NCBI GenBank assembly: GCA_039810045.1 | Contig: JBDHWF010000097.1 | Span: forward strand, 1-15,213 | Length of the DNA stretch: 15,213 nucleotides | Source of the DNA: CADCWN01 sp039810045 | GTDB taxonomy: Bacteria; Chloroflexota; Chloroflexia; Thermomicrobiales; CADCWN01 | Reading direction: 5' to 3' | Part shown: positions 6,860 through 13,503 of the stretch, piece by piece | How the letters are laid out: the number at the start of each line of letters is the position of its first letter | Numbering within the stretch: the first letter of the stretch is position 1 | Notes under the pieces: model-generated | Seen by the model: only the letters and a program-made list of their open reading frames with translations | Databases searched by the model: none | What the model was told of the DNA's origin: nothing | Program-made: the position numbers and the translations under genes

Positions 6860-7906
6860 ATGGGGCGGTTCATTGATCTGCGGAGTGATACGGCGTCGCA
6901 ACCAACGGCGGCGATGCGGCGGGCGATTGCCGAGGCCGAGGTTGGGGATGAGCAGAAAGGGGAGGACCCGACGGTCAATCGGTTGCAGGCGATGGTGGCG
7001 GAGTTGCTGGGGAAGGAAGCGGCGCTCTATCTGCCAAGCGGCACGATGTGTAATGAGATCGCGATCAAGGTGCAGACGAAGCCTGGGGAAATGATCGTGG
7101 CGGCGCAACAGGCGCATCTGTTCGATTCGGAGGCGGGCGGTCCGGCGTTCCATTCGGGGGTGCTGGTGAAGCTGATCGGTGGGGGGCAGGGGTCGTTTAC
7201 GCCGGAGGAACTGGCGGAGGCGGTGGTGCCAGCGAACCACTATATTCCGGCGACGCGGATGGTCTGTTTGGAGCAGACGCACAATTTTTCGGGCGGGACG
7301 ATCTGGCCGCTGGCGCAGGTGCAGGCGGTTTGCGAGCAGGCGCACGCGTTGGGGCTGGCGACGCACATGGACGGGGCGCGGCTGATGAACGCGGTGGTGG
7401 CCTCGGGGGTGTCGGCACAGGAATATGCCGCTGGCTGTGATTCGGTCTGGATCGACCTCTCGAAGGGGCTGGGCGCGCCCGTTGGCGGGGTGCTGGCGGG
7501 GTCGGCGGCGTTCATCGCAGAGGCGCGGCGCTATAAGCACATTTTTGGCGGGGCGATGCGGCAGGCTGGAATTATCGCGGCGGGTGGTGTTTACGCGCTG
7601 GAACACCATGTCGAGCGCCTGGCGGAGGATCACGCGAATGCGCGGCAGTTGGCCGCTGGACTGGGGGATATTCCGGGAATCACGCTGGGCAACCCGGAGC
7701 CAGCGACGAATATTGTGTTCTTCACGCTCACTGCGCCAGGACTGACGAACAGCGCCTTTTTGGCAGGAATCAAGGCGCGGGGAGTGCAGATGGGCGCGAT
7801 TGGCACACGGATACGGGCGGTCTTGCACATGGACGTGAGCGCGGACAATGTGGAAACGGCGTTGCAGGCGGTGCGCGAGGTGGTGACGAACCCCGTTTCC
7901 GCCTGA
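6860..7906 (+). CDS. ltaE: Low-specificity L-threonine aldolase
   Basis: This PLP enzyme cleaves L-threonine or L-allo-threonine into glycine and acetaldehyde in the cytoplasm. The 348-residue product has the family layout: FIDLRSDTASQPT at the N-terminus, the QAHLFDSEAGG segment with the His that stacks on the cofactor (His86), HMDGARL (169-175) with Asp171, and the PLP lysine in DLSKGLGAPVGG (Lys202). GGAMRQAG around Arg234 and the C-terminal RAVLHMDV also fit. The ATG at 6860 is preferred over one at 6833 because GGAGG at 6850-6854 lies 5 nt upstream and other family members begin close to the RSDT motif. It is transcribed divergently from Uma2 and convergently with the secreted repeat protein; no pathway partner is adjacent. 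Confidence 0.93.
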   Translation: MGRFIDLRSDTASQPTAAMRRAIAEAEVGDEQKGEDPTVNRLQAMVAELLGKEAALYLPSGTMCNEIAIKVQTKPGEMIVAAQQAHLFDSEAGGPAFHSGVLVKLIGGGQGSFTPEELAEAVVPANHYIPATRMVCLEQTHNFSGGTIWPLAQVQAVCEQAHALGLATHMDGARLMNAVVASGVSAQEYAAGCDSVWIDLSKGLGAPVGGVLAGSAAFIAEARRYKHIFGGAMRQAGIIAAGGVYALEHHVERLAEDHANARQLAAGLGDIPGITLGNPEPATNIVFFTLTAPGLTNSAFLAGIKARGVQMGAIGTRIRAVLHMDVSADNVETALQAVREVVTNPVSA

Positions 7907-7930
7907 TCACAACGGATTGCGATTATTCTG

Positions 7931-7966
7931 ACGGCGCGGCAGATCTACCAAGATCTGCCGCGCCGT
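7931..7966. terminator. Bidirectional hairpin between convergent genes
   Basis: Perfect 16-bp arms (7931-7946 and 7951-7966) enclose the loop ACCA. The hairpin lies 24 nt after the threonine aldolase stop and 4 nt beyond the stop of the opposing gene ending at 7971, so it can serve both. There is no T-tract on either strand, as with the other long hairpins in this window. Confidence 0.65.
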
Positions 7967-7970
7967 GGCG

Positions 7971-9875
7971 TTAGCGCGCTGGGGTGAAGCGTTCGTAGAA
8001 GCCCGTGGCGAGACAATCGGGGCAGGCGTGGATGTAGTAGAACAGGTAGAGGTAGTGGCCTTCGGGGGTGTTGCTATTCAGCAGCGTGCCGCCCTGGAAG
8101 GGCTGGGTATCGATCGTGAAGCTGATTTCGTTGGCGCTGGTGGCGTAGCCGAGACATTGCTGCACGGCGGGATTTTCCTGCCAGACTTTATTGAAGCCGC
8201 GCTGTGGATAGAACGTTTCGGGGTTGGGGCTGGGGCCGCCGCCGGGGTCCTGCCCTTCCGTCCAGGTGTCGGATAGATAGAAGAAGAGTTTGGGGTCGTT
8301 GGTGTAATTGCCACAGAGGGAGATGATTACGGGGCCAGTTGGTTGCGGCGCGGTGTGGAACGGCAGATAGAACATGACGCCGCGCTGATACGATTGCCAC
8401 GCGCCCGCTTCGTTGATAGTTGGGCCGAGTGGTGCGCCAAGCTGGGTGCGGACGAGCTCACTGGTAACGTAGAGGGTGCGGAGGTCGCCGCTGAGCAGAG
8501 CGTTTTCATTCAGGATCTGGCGGCCAAATTGCCCCAGCAGAATGTCGTAGGGCGCGGCATTTTCCGGGTGATACTCGAATCTGGCCCGCTCGAAATATTG
8601 CACCTGATACGTATTACCGTCGCTGAGTTGCTGGGCGAACGGTTCGGTAAGCGGGTAGCCGAACTGGGCCAGGTCGCCGTGGGCCTGCCAGTAGGCGAAG
8701 AAGCGGGCGGACACGTTGTGGCCCGTTTCGGGGAAGAACTGGTCGCTGCCGTTGGCTGGACGCGGGGCGGTCGCCTGCTGGTAGTGCTGGCTGTCGTTGT
8801 CGAAGGTGGTGCTGAGGATGCGCCGCCCGAACTGGCCCAGGAGGATGTCGTAGGGGGCGGGGTTGGCGGGGTGATGCTCGAAGCGGGCGCGTTCGAAATA
8901 CTGCACGGTATAGGGCTGGCCGTCTTCCAGGGTTTCGGTGAATTCCTCGGTGATTGGGTAGCCGAATTGGGTCAGCCCACCGTTGGCGGTCCAGTAATCG
9001 CGGAAGGAGCCGCTGAGGTTATGGCCTGTTTCGCGGAAGAAGGTGGCACCGGGGGCTGGGGCGACTGGGGGATCGACCTGCCCGTGAATGCGGCGCCCGA
9101 ACTGGCCGAGCAGGAGATTGTATTTCGTGGTGTTGGCGACGGGGTGAAACTCCATTCTGGCCCGCTCGAAATATTGCACCTGATAGAGCTGGCCGTCCTC
9201 CAATTGTTCCAGCATCTCGCCCGTCAGGGGATAGCCGAATTGGGCGAGGGCGCCGCGCTGCTGCCAGTAGTCGCGAAATGGCCCGGCGATACAGTGGTTC
9301 GTTTGGGAGAAGCAGTCGACGTTGGGCTGCCCTGCGCGCATCGGGCCAGGGATGGGGCGACCGTCGGGCGCAACGGGGGCGAGGCCAGCGATGATCAGCA
9401 GGAGTTCTGCGCGACTGAGGCCACTAGTTTCGCTGTTGTAGGTGAGGATGCGGTGGAAGCTGTTGGCTTCCTGCCAGTAGGCAAAGAGGATACAGCCGGA
9501 GCGTTCCCGATTGCTGGGGATCTGCATGGTGCCGAGCAGGCCGTGAATCAGGACTGGCTCCTGGGTGGATGCGTCAGCAGGACAACTGCCGAAATTCCCG
9601 GTGCTGCCGAAGATGATCGCCTCTTGGCGCTCGCTGGCGTAGCGAACGCCGAAGATCAGGCCATCGTTGGCGAAGGCGCCCGGTTGCTGGAAGCGGTCGG
9701 GGAGCCAGGTGGGCCGATAGAGCGGTTGGGCGGCGGGGGTGGCGGCGCGGTAGGCGGCCCAAGCAGCGTTGGAGGGGTCGGCGGTTTGCACTGGGGCGGC
9801 GCTGACGCTGGTGGCGCTGAGCAGGAGCGCACTGCTCAGTAGGGCGATCAGGGTGAGCTTGCCTAGTTGGGTCAT
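7971..9875 (-). CDS. Secreted protein with tandem FGYP/QYFERARFE (LGFP-like) modules
   Basis: The 634-residue protein has a signal peptide (about 1-27, ending SVSAAP). An N-terminal domain (about 50-165) ends in a segment resembling the DUF4367 type. Three tandem modules of about 75 residues follow at about 188-263, 279-353 and 380-454. Each reads roughly TGHxxSGxFxxYW, then FGYPLTE, LEDGQxYxVQYFERARFExHP and LLGQFGRRI. Two more divergent modules follow: LGAPLGP...YQRGVMFYLP (about 479-505), and FYPQRGFNKVW...LGYATS...QPFQGGTLL (about 555-599). Similar chains occur in exported proteins of Chloroflexota and recall LGFP cell-wall-binding repeats, so surface or envelope binding is inferred. No catalytic motif is visible. 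AAGGAGGA at 9881-9888 supports the ATG. Confidence 0.85.
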   Translation of the reverse strand: MTQLGKLTLIALLSSALLLSATSVSAAPVQTADPSNAAWAAYRAATPAAQPLYRPTWLPDRFQQPGAFANDGLIFGVRYASERQEAIIFGSTGNFGSCPADASTQEPVLIHGLLGTMQIPSNRERSGCILFAYWQEANSFHRILTYNSETSGLSRAELLLIIAGLAPVAPDGRPIPGPMRAGQPNVDCFSQTNHCIAGPFRDYWQQRGALAQFGYPLTGEMLEQLEDGQLYQVQYFERARMEFHPVANTTKYNLLLGQFGRRIHGQVDPPVAPAPGATFFRETGHNLSGSFRDYWTANGGLTQFGYPITEEFTETLEDGQPYTVQYFERARFEHHPANPAPYDILLGQFGRRILSTTFDNDSQHYQQATAPRPANGSDQFFPETGHNVSARFFAYWQAHGDLAQFGYPLTEPFAQQLSDGNTYQVQYFERARFEYHPENAAPYDILLGQFGRQILNENALLSGDLRTLYVTSELVRTQLGAPLGPTINEAGAWQSYQRGVMFYLPFHTAPQPTGPVIISLCGNYTNDPKLFFYLSDTWTEGQDPGGGPSPNPETFYPQRGFNKVWQENPAVQQCLGYATSANEISFTIDTQPFQGGTLLNSNTPEGHYLYLFYYIHACPDCLATGFYERFTPAR

Positions 9876-10179
9876 GGGGTTCCTCCTTCTGGTCGTTGCG
9901 GCCCCTGCGTTGGGCAGTGCAGGGGCGGCTTGGTGTCAGCCGTGCTACAGGAGGAACGGGGATTTGCCAGAATGGTAACGCGGGGGCTGGTTGGTAGGTT
10001 GGCGCGAGGTGATTGGACGGTCGAACTCGTTGGGGACAAGTGGGCGGCAGATTGGCGATGGTCGGTGTATACTTGCGCGACAGTGTTGAGGTGTACGGTC
10101 AGCGAGGTTGTGGGGAGCAACGGCCCGCTGTTCGGGAGATGGTAGGCGAGAAAAGCAGCCGCCCAGGTGGAGGAATGCA
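9876..10179. promoter_or_regulatory. Divergent region between the secreted protein and dnaN
   Basis: This region of about 300 bp carries the leader and promoter of both genes. Near the secreted-protein side, 8-bp arms GCCCCTGC (9901-9908) and GCAGGGGC (9919-9926) enclose a 10-nt loop and would form a hairpin in that gene's leader RNA, just upstream of its ribosome-binding site. Near dnaN, TATACT at 10068-10073 is the best -10 candidate, with TTGGCG at 10052-10057. No cluster of DnaA boxes is visible; one sequence at about 10031-10040 is only a weak match. Confidence 0.5.
10068..10073 (+). promoter_or_regulatory. Candidate -10 box (TATACT) of dnaN
   Basis: TATACT at 10068-10073 lies about 107 bp before the dnaN start. 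TTGGCG at 10052-10057 sits 10 bp upstream, the same geometry as before the histidine kinase gene. No good -35 is present at the usual 17-bp distance. Confidence 0.4.
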
Positions 10180-11319
10180 ATGAAGATCACCGTGATGCAG
10201 GAGCAGTTGCAAAAAGGCCTGGGACACGTGGCGCGGGCAGTGGCGTCGAAGACTTCTCTGCCAGTGCTGGGCAATATTCTGCTTGCCACTGATCAGGGCC
10301 AACTGAAGCTGGCGGCGACGAATCTGGAGATCGGGATCACCTGTTGGGTCGATTGCAGTATCGATGAGGAGGGCGCGGTGACGGTGCCCGCCCGTTTGCT
10401 GACTGATTTTGTGGCGAATCTGCCGAATGAGGCGATTCGGCTGGAACTTGATCGCCGCACGCTGGCGTTGCAGGTGCGGGCGGCGCGGTCGAAGGCGACG
10501 GTGCGCGGGATTGATGCGGAAGATTTTCCGGCGATTCCGACGGTTGAAGGGAAGCCGACGGCGTTGATCGCGCCGGAGGTGCTGCGCGAGGCGATCGGGC
10601 AGGTCGTTTTTGCTGCTGCCACGGATGATAGTCGCCCGGTGCTGGCGGGGGTGCATCTGCGCTTTGAGGGGAACAAGGTGACCCTTTCGGCAGCAGATGG
10701 CTTTCGGATGGCGGTGCGGACGGCGGAGTTGGTGGAGCCAGCGGCGGACGATGTGGCGATTATTGTGCCAGCGAAGGGGTTGAGCGATCTGGCGCGGACG
10801 ATCAGCGATGCGACTGACCCGGTGGAGATGGTGGTGACGAAGGGGCGGAATCAGCTGCTTTGTCGCACGGAGAGTATCGAGTTTTTGTCGCGGTTGATCG
10901 ATGGGTCGTTCCCCGATTGGCGGCAGATTGTGCCGAGTGGCTACACGACGCGCGCGGTGTTGGGGCGCGAGCAGTTGCTGAGTGCGGCGAAGCTGGCGTC
11001 GTATTTTGCGCGTGATAATAATGATGTGGTGAAGCTGACGATGAAGCCTGGGGAGGGCGACTACGCCACGGGGAGCCTGACGATCAGCGCCAATGCGGCG
11101 GAAGTTGGCGATAATACAAGCGATGTTGATGCGGCAGTGGAAGGCCCAGAGGGGCAGATCGCGTTCAATGTGCGCTATCTGAATGAGGTGCTGGGGGCGT
11201 TGAAGACGCCGCAGGTGGCGTTGGAGATGCAGAACTCGGCCAGTGCGGGGGTGATTCGCCCCGCTGGCACGGCGGATAGTACGCACGTGATCATGCCGAT
11301 GCATCTGGCGTCATATTAG
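10180..11319 (+). CDS. dnaN: DNA polymerase III beta subunit (sliding clamp)
   Basis: The 379-residue protein is the ring-shaped clamp that encircles DNA and tethers DNA polymerase III and repair proteins. Its length and three-domain pattern fit the family. The N-terminus has ARAVASKTSLPVLGNILL (about 18-35), the middle has DDSRPVLAGVHLRF (about 147-160) and AADGFRMAVR (about 169-178), and the C-terminus has HVIMPMHL, the usual MPM(R/K)L end plus three extra residues. The ATG at 10180 is preceded by GGAGG (10169-10173) at 6 nt; the frame is open further upstream to a GTG at 10108, but similarity and the ribosome-binding site favour 10180. Unlike many genomes, dnaA and recF are not neighbours. 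A lipoprotein gene follows 51 nt downstream. Confidence 0.96.
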   Translation: MKITVMQEQLQKGLGHVARAVASKTSLPVLGNILLATDQGQLKLAATNLEIGITCWVDCSIDEEGAVTVPARLLTDFVANLPNEAIRLELDRRTLALQVRAARSKATVRGIDAEDFPAIPTVEGKPTALIAPEVLREAIGQVVFAAATDDSRPVLAGVHLRFEGNKVTLSAADGFRMAVRTAELVEPAADDVAIIVPAKGLSDLARTISDATDPVEMVVTKGRNQLLCRTESIEFLSRLIDGSFPDWRQIVPSGYTTRAVLGREQLLSAAKLASYFARDNNDVVKLTMKPGEGDYATGSLTISANAAEVGDNTSDVDAAVEGPEGQIAFNVRYLNEVLGALKTPQVALEMQNSASAGVIRPAGTADSTHVIMPMHLASY

Positions 11320-11370
11320 CGCGGGTGCGGCGGGGAGCAACGGGGCGGTTACCTGCGCTGGGAGGCTGGT

Positions 11371-11796
11371 ATGGTACGGCGGTTGGTCGTTCCATTCCTG
11401 GTCATGGCGTTGCTGAGTGGGTGCGGTGGCCCGCCATTGCAAACGGCGACGCCGGCCTTTGCGCGGTTTAATACGCACGAAATCTTGCAGGCATTTAAGG
11501 GGGCGGGGTTGCGGGTGGAGAATCTGCAACCACTCGCCCCTGGTGCGTTGGGGGCGCAAGCGCCGCGCTATCGTGAGGCGCAGTCGTTTGCGGCGGGGCA
11601 AGCTGGTTCCCCGACGGCGGCGACGCTCTTTACGTTTGATTCTCCCGCTGACCTCACGGCGATGGAGACGTTTCTGCGCGAACATTACGGGAAAAAGGGC
11701 CGGATCGTCGCCTATCAGAATGCGCTGCTGATCTTTTCGGTTGCGGGCACGGAAGACACAGGGGCCTATGACCGTGTGCTACTGGCGATGCGCTAG
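11371..11796 (+). CDS. Small putative lipoprotein
   Basis: The 141-residue product begins MVRRLVVPFLVMALLSGCGG. This is a type II signal peptide with lipobox LSGC and Cys18 as the lipidation site, so the mature protein of about 124 residues should be anchored at the outer face of the membrane. The mature part has an alpha/beta character: HEILQAFKGAGLRVENL, then TLFTFDSPADLTAMETFLREHYGK, then IVAYQNALLIFSVAG, but I recognise no family. GGAGG at 11361-11365 lies 5 nt before the ATG. It follows dnaN by 51 nt without a visible terminator, so co-transcription is likely. Its stop codon overlaps that of the opposing gene (CTAG at 11793-11796). Confidence 0.8.
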   Translation: MVRRLVVPFLVMALLSGCGGPPLQTATPAFARFNTHEILQAFKGAGLRVENLQPLAPGALGAQAPRYREAQSFAAGQAGSPTAATLFTFDSPADLTAMETFLREHYGKKGRIVAYQNALLIFSVAGTEDTGAYDRVLLAMR

Positions 11797-12218
11797 CGGA
11801 CGGCGGTGCGGGCGGTTTGGGCGACTTCGAGCGCCACGCCAGTGATCACCAGGGCGATGACGGGGTGGAATGCGGCGGCGATGCCGCCGATGTTGGCGGT
11901 GAAATATTGCGCGAAGATCAGGGCGACGAGCAGGGCAGCGCGGGCTTTGAGCGCGCCGGAGAGTCGCCCAAGGACGGCGCAGAGCAAGATCAGGAACGGC
12001 AACAATTCGAAGACGTGGACGAATGTGGTGTGCCATTGCCAGCGGCTGCCATCAACAAAGAGGGCGAGTCCGGCGATGAAGACTTGCACGAAGACGCAGC
12101 CGACGAACGCCCAGGCGAGGATCAGCACGGCCCAGCGGGCGGCGCGAATCCCAGCGGTGGGGGTTGATTCGGCGCGTGGGCGGGGTGTCGCGGTGGTGGG
12201 CTGAGTTTCAGCAACCAT
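11793..12218 (-). CDS. Four-helix membrane protein, DUF6220-like
   Basis: The 141-residue product has a polar Pro/Thr-rich N-terminus (1-25) followed by four hydrophobic segments at about 29-54, 66-84, 92-112 and 115-133. The pattern of histidines near helix ends (WQWHTTFVHVFELLPF and AAFHPVIAL) and the small size resemble the DUF6220 family of uncharacterised integral membrane proteins; this assignment is from memory and tentative. The histidines could bind haem or a metal, but that is a guess. A strong ribosome-binding site (GGAGGAGGA) precedes the ATG by about 8 nt. Its stop overlaps the stop of the convergent lipoprotein gene by 4 nt in total. Confidence 0.8.
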   Translation of the reverse strand: MVAETQPTTATPRPRAESTPTAGIRAARWAVLILAWAFVGCVFVQVFIAGLALFVDGSRWQWHTTFVHVFELLPFLILLCAVLGRLSGALKARAALLVALIFAQYFTANIGGIAAAFHPVIALVITGVALEVAQTARTAVR

Positions 12219-12305
12219 TGGGGCAATCCTCCTCCTTCGTTGGTCGATGGGCCGGGCCGTTAGGGGTGATGATACCGTTGAGGTGTGGCGTGTGCCTGAC
12301 GAAAT

Positions 12306-12323
12306 TGTGAAGGAACTGTGAAG
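12306..12323. promoter_or_regulatory. 11-bp-spaced direct repeat upstream of the dehydrogenase gene
   Basis: TGTGAAG occurs at 12306-12312 and 12317-12323, exactly 11 bp apart. On the minus strand this is a tandem TTCAC motif. Direct repeats with one helical turn spacing are the usual binding sites of PhoB/OmpR-type response regulators. The site lies 38 bp before the dehydrogenase start, between divergent genes. The cognate regulator is unknown. Confidence 0.35.
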
Positions 12324-12360
12324 CAGTTGGTGAGATGGGCGGCGAGAGTGAGGGGCGACA

Positions 12361-13119
12361 ATGATGGGGGAGTTTGCCGGGCAGGTGGCGTTGGTGACTG
12401 GGGCGGGGTCGGGGATCGGGCGGGCGGTGGCGTTGCAGTTGGCGGCTGGGGGCGCGGCGGTGGTCGCGACTGATCTGGACGGGGCTGGGGGGCCGGAGAC
12501 GGTGGAGCAGATCGTTGGCGCGGGCGGGCAGGGGACGTTTTTGCGCTGTGATGTGCGCGAGGCCGCCGCGGTGGAGGCGGCGGTGGCGCACGCGGTGGCG
12601 ACCTACGGGAAGCTGACGCTGGCCTGCAACAATGCGGGGATTGGCGGCGCTGGGGGGCGCACGGGGGAACATCGCCTGGAGGACTGGAATGCGGTGATCG
12701 CGGTCAATCTGACGGGGGTCTTTCACTGTCTGCGCTATGAGTTGCCCGCGCTGGTGGCGGCGGGGGGCGGGGCGATCGTCAATCTGGCGTCGGTACTCGG
12801 CCAGGTGGCGCTGCCCGGTGCGCCAGCCTACGTGGCGGCGAAGCATGGGGTGGTGGGGCTGACGCGGACGGCGGCGATTGAGTATGCAACCGAAGGGGTG
12901 CGGGTCAACGCGGTCGGGCCGGGGTTTATTGAGACGCCGATGACGCAGGGCTGGCAGGATGACCCGGTGGCGGGACAGCGGATTCTGGCGATGCACCCGC
13001 TGGGCCGGATGGGGCAGCCGTCCGAAGTTGCGGCGTTGATCTGCTGGCTGCTCTCGTCCGAGGCGTCGTATGTGACGGGTGGGTATTATCCAGTGGATGG
13101 GGGGTATCTGGCACGGTAG
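12361..13119 (+). CDS. Short-chain dehydrogenase/reductase (classical SDR)
   Basis: The 252-residue enzyme belongs to the classical SDR family, which oxidises alcohols or reduces carbonyls with a nicotinamide cofactor. The cofactor motif TGAGSGIG lies at 13-20, and Asp38 at the end of the second strand (VATDLDG) suggests NAD(H) rather than NADP(H). NNAG is at 90-93, and the catalytic set is Ser144, Tyr157 and Lys161 (YVAAK), with Asn116 in the NLTGV segment. The C-terminal end, YVTGGYYPVDGGYLAR, has the usual family pattern. The substrate cannot be inferred. The start is ATG 12361 or the next codon; GAGGGG lies about 8 nt upstream. It is transcribed divergently from the DUF6220-like gene and is followed by a triple-hairpin repeat. 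Confidence 0.92.
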   Translation: MMGEFAGQVALVTGAGSGIGRAVALQLAAGGAAVVATDLDGAGGPETVEQIVGAGGQGTFLRCDVREAAAVEAAVAHAVATYGKLTLACNNAGIGGAGGRTGEHRLEDWNAVIAVNLTGVFHCLRYELPALVAAGGGAIVNLASVLGQVALPGAPAYVAAKHGVVGLTRTAAIEYATEGVRVNAVGPGFIETPMTQGWQDDPVAGQRILAMHPLGRMGQPSEVAALICWLLSSEASYVTGGYYPVDGGYLAR

Positions 13120-13198
13120 TGTGGGCGATTGGGAGCCTGGGCGACCAACGGCACTATCCTGGTTGGAAGGGGCTAACCGCAACGGCAACCTGAATTGG

Positions 13199-13262
13199 CC
13201 TCGGCGACTGCAGTCGCGGCTGGCTGGCCTGCGGCCACGAAGTCCGCCTGCGCGGACTGGGG
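13199..13262 (+). repeat. Triple-hairpin repeat element, copy 1
   Basis: The element folds into three consecutive hairpins. The first is the perfect 14-bp palindrome at 13204-13217 (GCGACTG/CAGTCGC). The second has stem TGGCC/GGCCA at 13225-13237 with loop TGC. The third has stem AGTCCGC/GCGGACT at 13241-13258 with loop CTGC. A second copy in the same orientation lies at 15059-15123, with 7 substitutions and one inserted base. Both copies lie 60-80 nt past the stop of a plus-strand gene. Similar GCGACT and AGTCCGC hairpin units are, to my knowledge, common intergenic repeats in Chloroflexota. Confidence 0.8.
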
Positions 13263-13327
13263 GAGGTGGGTGGATTGCTGTTGTCGGGATTTAGGGGCGT
13301 TGTTGTGGTATGGGAGTGACATATCGT

Positions 13328-13363
13328 GCCACAATTGCTATTCTTGGCGGTGCAATATGTGGC
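13328..13363. promoter_or_regulatory. Imperfect inverted repeat upstream of the ATPase gene
   Basis: GCCACAATTGC (13328-13338) and GCAATATGTGGC (13352-13363) are complementary apart from one extra base, with a 13-nt loop. GTTG-TGG-CAAC follows at 13370-13380. These dyads sit 120-175 bp before the ATPase start and could be an operator or leader RNA structure. Confidence 0.35.
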
Positions 13364-13503
13364 GTAAAGGTTGTGGCAACGAGCGTATGCTGGCGCGATC
13401 GCTGGCAGGTGGCCCCGCTGTATCATCGGGTGGTGCGGTATGGTGACGAGTAGGGTGTAGATCGGGCTGCCGCCGCGTTGACCAGCGGAAAGGAGGGGCA
13501 GCG

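Larger units (their letters stand above)
13120..13503. other. Intergenic region with repeat element and ATPase leader
   Basis: This region of about 380 bp contains a shared motif GATTGGGAGCC (13127-13137), the triple-hairpin element (13199-13262), and a more AT-rich part (about 13290-13400) with an imperfect inverted repeat at 13328-13363. It presumably ends with the ATPase promoter. Possible -10 boxes are TATGCT (13386-13391) and TATCAT (13421-13426), but neither has a standard -35. Frames here lack protein features. Confidence 0.5.

Noticed and set aside
6674..7828. Long minus-strand extension of the Uma2 frame opposite the threonine aldolase gene
   Set aside because: The extension is Arg/Pro/His-rich, has no family motif, and is the complement of a well-supported gene. 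A good ribosome-binding site and family similarity place the Uma2 start at 6673.
8343..9842. Plus-strand frame of about 500 codons opposite the secreted protein gene
   Set aside because: It is a Gly/Val/Glu-rich shadow of the repeated modules. The opposite strand has a signal peptide, a ribosome-binding site and conserved modules.
9876..10179. Replication origin next to dnaN
   Set aside because: No cluster of DnaA boxes and no dnaA neighbour. A single weak match near 10031-10040 is not enough.
10099..11304. Minus-strand frame of about 400 codons opposite dnaN
   Set aside because: It is the shadow of a highly conserved gene; its composition (Arg/His/Gln-rich) is typical of antisense frames in GC-rich DNA.
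12208..13188. Minus-strand frame of 326 codons opposite the SDR gene
   Set aside because: The translation is Arg/Pro/His-rich without motifs, and the plus strand encodes a complete SDR with all catalytic residues.
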